Assembly (NCBI GenBank): GCA_002383285.1
Contig: DFXU01000107.1
Span: 7,571-16,419 of the forward strand
Direction of reading: 5' to 3'
DNA from: Caryophanales bacterium UBA4100
Lineage (GTDB): Bacteria > Bacillota > Bacilli > Paenibacillales > UBA4045
DNA: 8,849 bases
Shown here: positions 6,001 through 8,849 of the stretch, in pieces
Layout: each line of letters begins with the position of its first letter
How positions within the stretch are numbered: position 1 is the first letter of the stretch
Notes under the pieces: generated by a model
Seen by the model: only the letters and a program-made list of their open reading frames with translations
The model's database searches: none
Told to the model about the DNA's origin: nothing
Made by a program: the position numbers and the translations under genes

Positions 6001-7572
6001 TTGAAAAGCTCTATGAAGAAAAAGGCATTACTGCTTGTATTATTGTCCGTGTTAGTAATCGTTACAGGCTGTCAATCCATCGGTGGGGTAGATCTTAATA
6101 AGATGTTAGTCAATCAAGTGATAGCAAATTCTATGGAAGGCACTATGAACCTATCCCTTCATCTTGTACCAGATGAATCGGCAGATGCAAATCCAGAAAC
6201 CTTAGAGATAATCGAAGCGATTAACGGTATGCAGATAGTTGTAGAGAGCTTCAAGCAGCAGGATTGGGATACCATGTCCGCTCAAGGGAAGCTGGTCATT
6301 ACTCGTGGGGAAATTCCATTCCAGCTTTCAATGAACCGCACAGAGATGGTTATGCAAATCGAAGGAGCCAGTGTACCTATCATCATACCAATGGACTCTG
6401 CTACTAACCCGCTATCCGACTTGACAGGAATGGGTGAATCGAGTGCATTAACAACGGATTCGATACAGGAGAAAGCTCTTGCAGAATCATTGACAACCTT
6501 AATTGTGAAGCACCTAGTAAACCCTAAAGATATTACCGTACAGCATGTGAATGAGAATGTGAATGGTGAGAGCCTATCGCTTTACAAAATCCATTCGGAC
6601 ATCAAGGGTCCAGAGATGCTGACCTTATTCAAAAAATTCTTAAGGAATCTCGTTATGGACGATCAAGGAATGAAGGTATTCATTGGTCAGTTATATGATG
6701 TAATGGAAGCAAACGCAACGGAAGAGGACGATAACCTCTATGGGTTGGGACTAGGCTTTGGAAATCCGGGTTCCTCTGATCGTGAATTAGAAATCGAATT
6801 TATTCATACATTCTTCAAGCAGGGATTATTAATGTTCCTGATGATGCTAGAAGATGAGTCAACGTTGAGTGATATCAACCCCATCCTGAACGACAACACC
6901 TATATGATTAATGATCTGTATGTCGATTCATCACTGCATGTTCGCAAATCCGATTTCGAGCTTTCTATTACACCTGAAGAAGCTGAGGAAGTTGAACTTG
7001 AAGGAATCTCCACTGTGAGGATAGAAGGCCACGGGCAATTCTGGAATCATAATAAGACGGTAACCGCTGACCCTCTTATGTATGATGCTGAAGATGCACT
7101 GTATATGGCAGATGCAACCTCACCGGATGATGACTTCATCTCCATGCTTGATCAGGAATCCGTACTCTACGCGTTTATGAAGGAAGACCTGCACGCCACT
7201 CGTAAAACCGCTACATTCTACACAGATTACGAGTACGAGTACGATTATTACATGCCATATGAGCTAGCCATCGTTAAGAATGGTATGATGTCAGTTCCTG
7301 CTAGAAGTCTTGCAGATGGCCTAGGCTTACAGTTAGATTGGAACGGTGTTACTCGCGAATTATCAATCACAAGCCCTTACGATGGGACAACAATTGCATT
7401 AAAGGTAGATAGCGACAAAGCTACCGTGAATGGCACTGCTGAGACCATGCCTATTGCCACCTTCATCAGCAATGGTCAGACCTATGTCCCACTTCGGTTC
7501 ATAACGGATGCTATCGGCGCAGAAATCGAATGGATTGCAGAAACAAGCTCAGCTGTTGTGACGATTGAGTAG
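6001..7572 (+). CDS. Lipoprotein with a C-terminal copper-amine-oxidase-like stalk domain; function unknown
   Basis: A 523-residue exported protein, probably anchored to the outer face of the membrane. The N-terminus has lysines, a hydrophobic stretch (9-21) and a lipobox VTGC with Cys24 as the predicted lipidated residue. Residues about 30-400 are acidic, with no family I recognise and no cysteine after the lipobox. A short tyrosine-rich stretch (407-420) leads into a domain at about 424-522 resembling the copper amine oxidase N-terminal (stalk) domain. That domain has two related halves, VPARSLADGLGLQLDW (432-447) and VPLRFITDAIGAEIEW (496-511). In Bacillota such domains occur in many surface proteins and do not imply amine oxidase activity; no oxidase domain is present. 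The TTG start is preferred because AGGGAGTG lies 7 nt upstream. It is divergent from tkt and convergent with the heparinase-like gene. Confidence 0.88.
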   Translation: MKSSMKKKALLLVLLSVLVIVTGCQSIGGVDLNKMLVNQVIANSMEGTMNLSLHLVPDESADANPETLEIIEAINGMQIVVESFKQQDWDTMSAQGKLVITRGEIPFQLSMNRTEMVMQIEGASVPIIIPMDSATNPLSDLTGMGESSALTTDSIQEKALAESLTTLIVKHLVNPKDITVQHVNENVNGESLSLYKIHSDIKGPEMLTLFKKFLRNLVMDDQGMKVFIGQLYDVMEANATEEDDNLYGLGLGFGNPGSSDRELEIEFIHTFFKQGLLMFLMMLEDESTLSDINPILNDNTYMINDLYVDSSLHVRKSDFELSITPEEAEEVELEGISTVRIEGHGQFWNHNKTVTADPLMYDAEDALYMADATSPDDDFISMLDQESVLYAFMKEDLHATRKTATFYTDYEYEYDYYMPYELAIVKNGMMSVPARSLADGLGLQLDWNGVTRELSITSPYDGTTIALKVDSDKATVNGTAETMPIATFISNGQTYVPLRFITDAIGAEIEWIAETSSAVVTIE

Positions 7573-7589
7573 AACTCTTATATAAGCAA

Positions 7590-7645
7590 TAATAATAGAT
7601 GGGCAATATGTGATGTATGATACCACATATTGCCCATTCCTTGCT
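7590..7645. terminator. Bidirectional terminator between the lipoprotein and heparinase-like genes
   Basis: ATGGGCAATATGTG (7599-7612) and CACATATTGCCCAT (7624-7637) form a perfect 14-bp stem around an 11-nt loop. Downstream on the plus strand is TCCTTGCTT; on the minus strand the stem is followed by TATTATTATTGCTTAT. It lies 26 nt past the lipoprotein stop and 7 nt past the stop of the convergent gene, so it plausibly serves both, more convincingly toward the minus strand. Confidence 0.75.
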
Positions 7646-8849
7646 TAGTACACCTTCTGAACCTCAATCTTCCGAGTTAGTCCGTGGTCAGTCAGATAGA
7701 TGTGCACACCGTGGTCCTGATCATCTAAGAAATAGGAAACATATTTGTTCTCATCTTTCTTCATCGGCACTAATAAAGTGACCAATCGGTGATTTCTTGC
7801 CATGTTCGAAGTCGCATGTAGATGCCAATGATTCGACAACCCCTCTATCTCTTGCGGATCGACATCGACGAATTGATCGTGCTGAGACAGGATTACATCC
7901 CCTGATGAGCTGTATACAAATCGACCCATCATATTAGCCTTCTCGCCTATGACTTGGAAAGCTTGATTAGAAAGCTTCATCTTATAAAGCGTATGGAACA
8001 GCCATTCCACCTTCCCAGGTTGTGTCAAGTCAATATAGTCCACAATCACAAAATACGAATGATTACAAAAATATATTTCCCTCACATACCGCTCTAGATA
8101 GGGCACATTCTCCTGATAGGCCGCTGTAGCATTCGATCGCACATAACTGTATGTATCGTCAGAGATGATCTCCTCTACAGTACCCGAAGCAGCCATATTC
8201 AACACTTTATGATTGCCAGCATATTGACCCTTTCCATCAATTAGAATATTATTGGTCGAAATCGTTTGTCTACGCCAATTCCTATGCATTGTGGATCCAA
8301 ATGCGACATAATAGCCTGATTCGATAGCCAACGGCTCACCGAATGCATGGAGCAGGAAGGCATTCTGATCACCGTGGCTATGACTAATCGATCCATAGCG
8401 ACTACTTTTCGTTAACAGCATGATGTGTTCATCTGAACTATCCATACGATGATGGATCGCTACCCACCCAATGTCACGAAACCAGCGAATCTCTGGGATA
8501 TTCACAGGCGCTACAGCATCGACCAGCGGGTAGTCATAACGGTATACCATCTCGTCGAAACGAAAGTCCCACCACCCGTAATTATAGAATTTGGAATCCG
8601 CATCGATATCCGTCTTCTTCACCTGCTCGTAGTACCATTGGTACAAGCCGTTACCGGTTACCCCGGCAAATTGGCGAATATTGAACGCAGTTTTTAGACT
8701 TGTAGGATCCCCTAATGTCGATTGATCGCCAAAGCTGGCTCGAATGGTATCTGGGCTGTTGCAATAAAGAGGAAAATCACCTGTTCTTTGAAAAAAAGGA
8801 CGCTTATAAAAATCGATTCCTATATATTTTCTCAATAAATTCATCGCAT
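7645..8849 (-). CDS. Heparinase II/III family protein, C-terminal part, cut by the window edge
   Basis: About 400 residues end at a TAA at 7647-7645, and the frame stays open to the right edge. The ATG at 8844 is probably internal: the preceding codon (GCG) is in frame, no ribosome binding site is visible in the few bases present, and family members are usually 600 residues or longer. Counting from that Met, the hallmark of the heparinase II/III beta-sheet domain is seen: SISHSHGDQNAFLLHAFGEP (152-171) and LAIESGYY (172-179), then RRQTISTNNILIDGKGQY (191-208), followed by beta-rich sequence to the end. The family cleaves acidic polysaccharides such as heparin/heparan, alginate or related uronic-acid polymers by elimination. 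The substrate cannot be told from this part, and the catalytic N-terminal toroid and any signal peptide are outside the window. Confidence 0.88.
   Translation of the reverse strand, partial: AMNLLRKYIGIDFYKRPFFQRTGDFPLYCNSPDTIRASFGDQSTLGDPTSLKTAFNIRQFAGVTGNGLYQWYYEQVKKTDIDADSKFYNYGWWDFRFDEMVYRYDYPLVDAVAPVNIPEIRWFRDIGWVAIHHRMDSSDEHIMLLTKSSRYGSISHSHGDQNAFLLHAFGEPLAIESGYYVAFGSTMHRNWRRQTISTNNILIDGKGQYAGNHKVLNMAASGTVEEIISDDTYSYVRSNATAAYQENVPYLERYVREIYFCNHSYFVIVDYIDLTQPGKVEWLFHTLYKMKLSNQAFQVIGEKANMMGRFVYSSSGDVILSQHDQFVDVDPQEIEGLSNHWHLHATSNMARNHRLVTLLVPMKKDENKYVSYFLDDQDHGVHIYLTDHGLTRKIEVQKVY

Noticed and set aside
8449..8697. 82-codon plus-strand open frame
   Set aside because: Antisense to the heparinase-like gene, whose own frame carries the family hallmark.

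Overview
The window looks like ordinary chromosome from a Gram-positive Bacillota, most likely Paenibacillus or a close relative. The signs are a 449-residue Firmicutes-type glucose-6-phosphate isomerase, strong GGAGG-type ribosome binding sites, a TTG start on a lipoprotein gene, and a lipoprotein ending in a copper-amine-oxidase-like 'stalk' domain, a module very common in Paenibacillus. The assignment is inferred from gene content only. I see no mobile element, CRISPR array, rRNA or tRNA.

Layout, left to right. A yigZ/yvyE (IMPACT family) gene on the minus strand is cut by the left edge (1-447). Upstream of it on the same strand is pgi (522-1871), with a hairpin terminator between them. 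Divergent from pgi is the most unusual gene here (1967-3241, plus strand): a complete beta-hydroxyacid dehydrogenase of the glyoxylate/succinic semialdehyde reductase type, fused in one continuous frame to a C-terminal PilZ domain with both c-di-GMP-binding motifs intact. It converges on ppnP (3259-3570, minus), a small cupin-type nucleoside phosphorylase, which follows tkt (3681-5699, minus), transketolase. A 301-bp divergent intergenic region (5700-6000) separates tkt from a lipoprotein of unknown function (6001-7572, plus). That gene converges, across a near-ideal bidirectional terminator, on the C-terminal part of a heparinase II/III-family polysaccharide lyase (7645-8849, minus) cut by the right edge.

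How the genes may work together. pgi, tkt and ppnP form a sugar-phosphate neighbourhood: PpnP releases ribose 1-phosphate from nucleosides, which after mutase conversion feeds transketolase, whose product fructose 6-phosphate is the substrate of Pgi. The dehydrogenase-PilZ fusion sits among them and could put a small-aldehyde reductase under c-di-GMP control; that is inference. Predicted promoters for pgi and the fusion gene occupy almost the same 31 bp on opposite strands, so the two may be expressed in competition. The lipoprotein and heparinase genes look like an unrelated surface/polysaccharide module.
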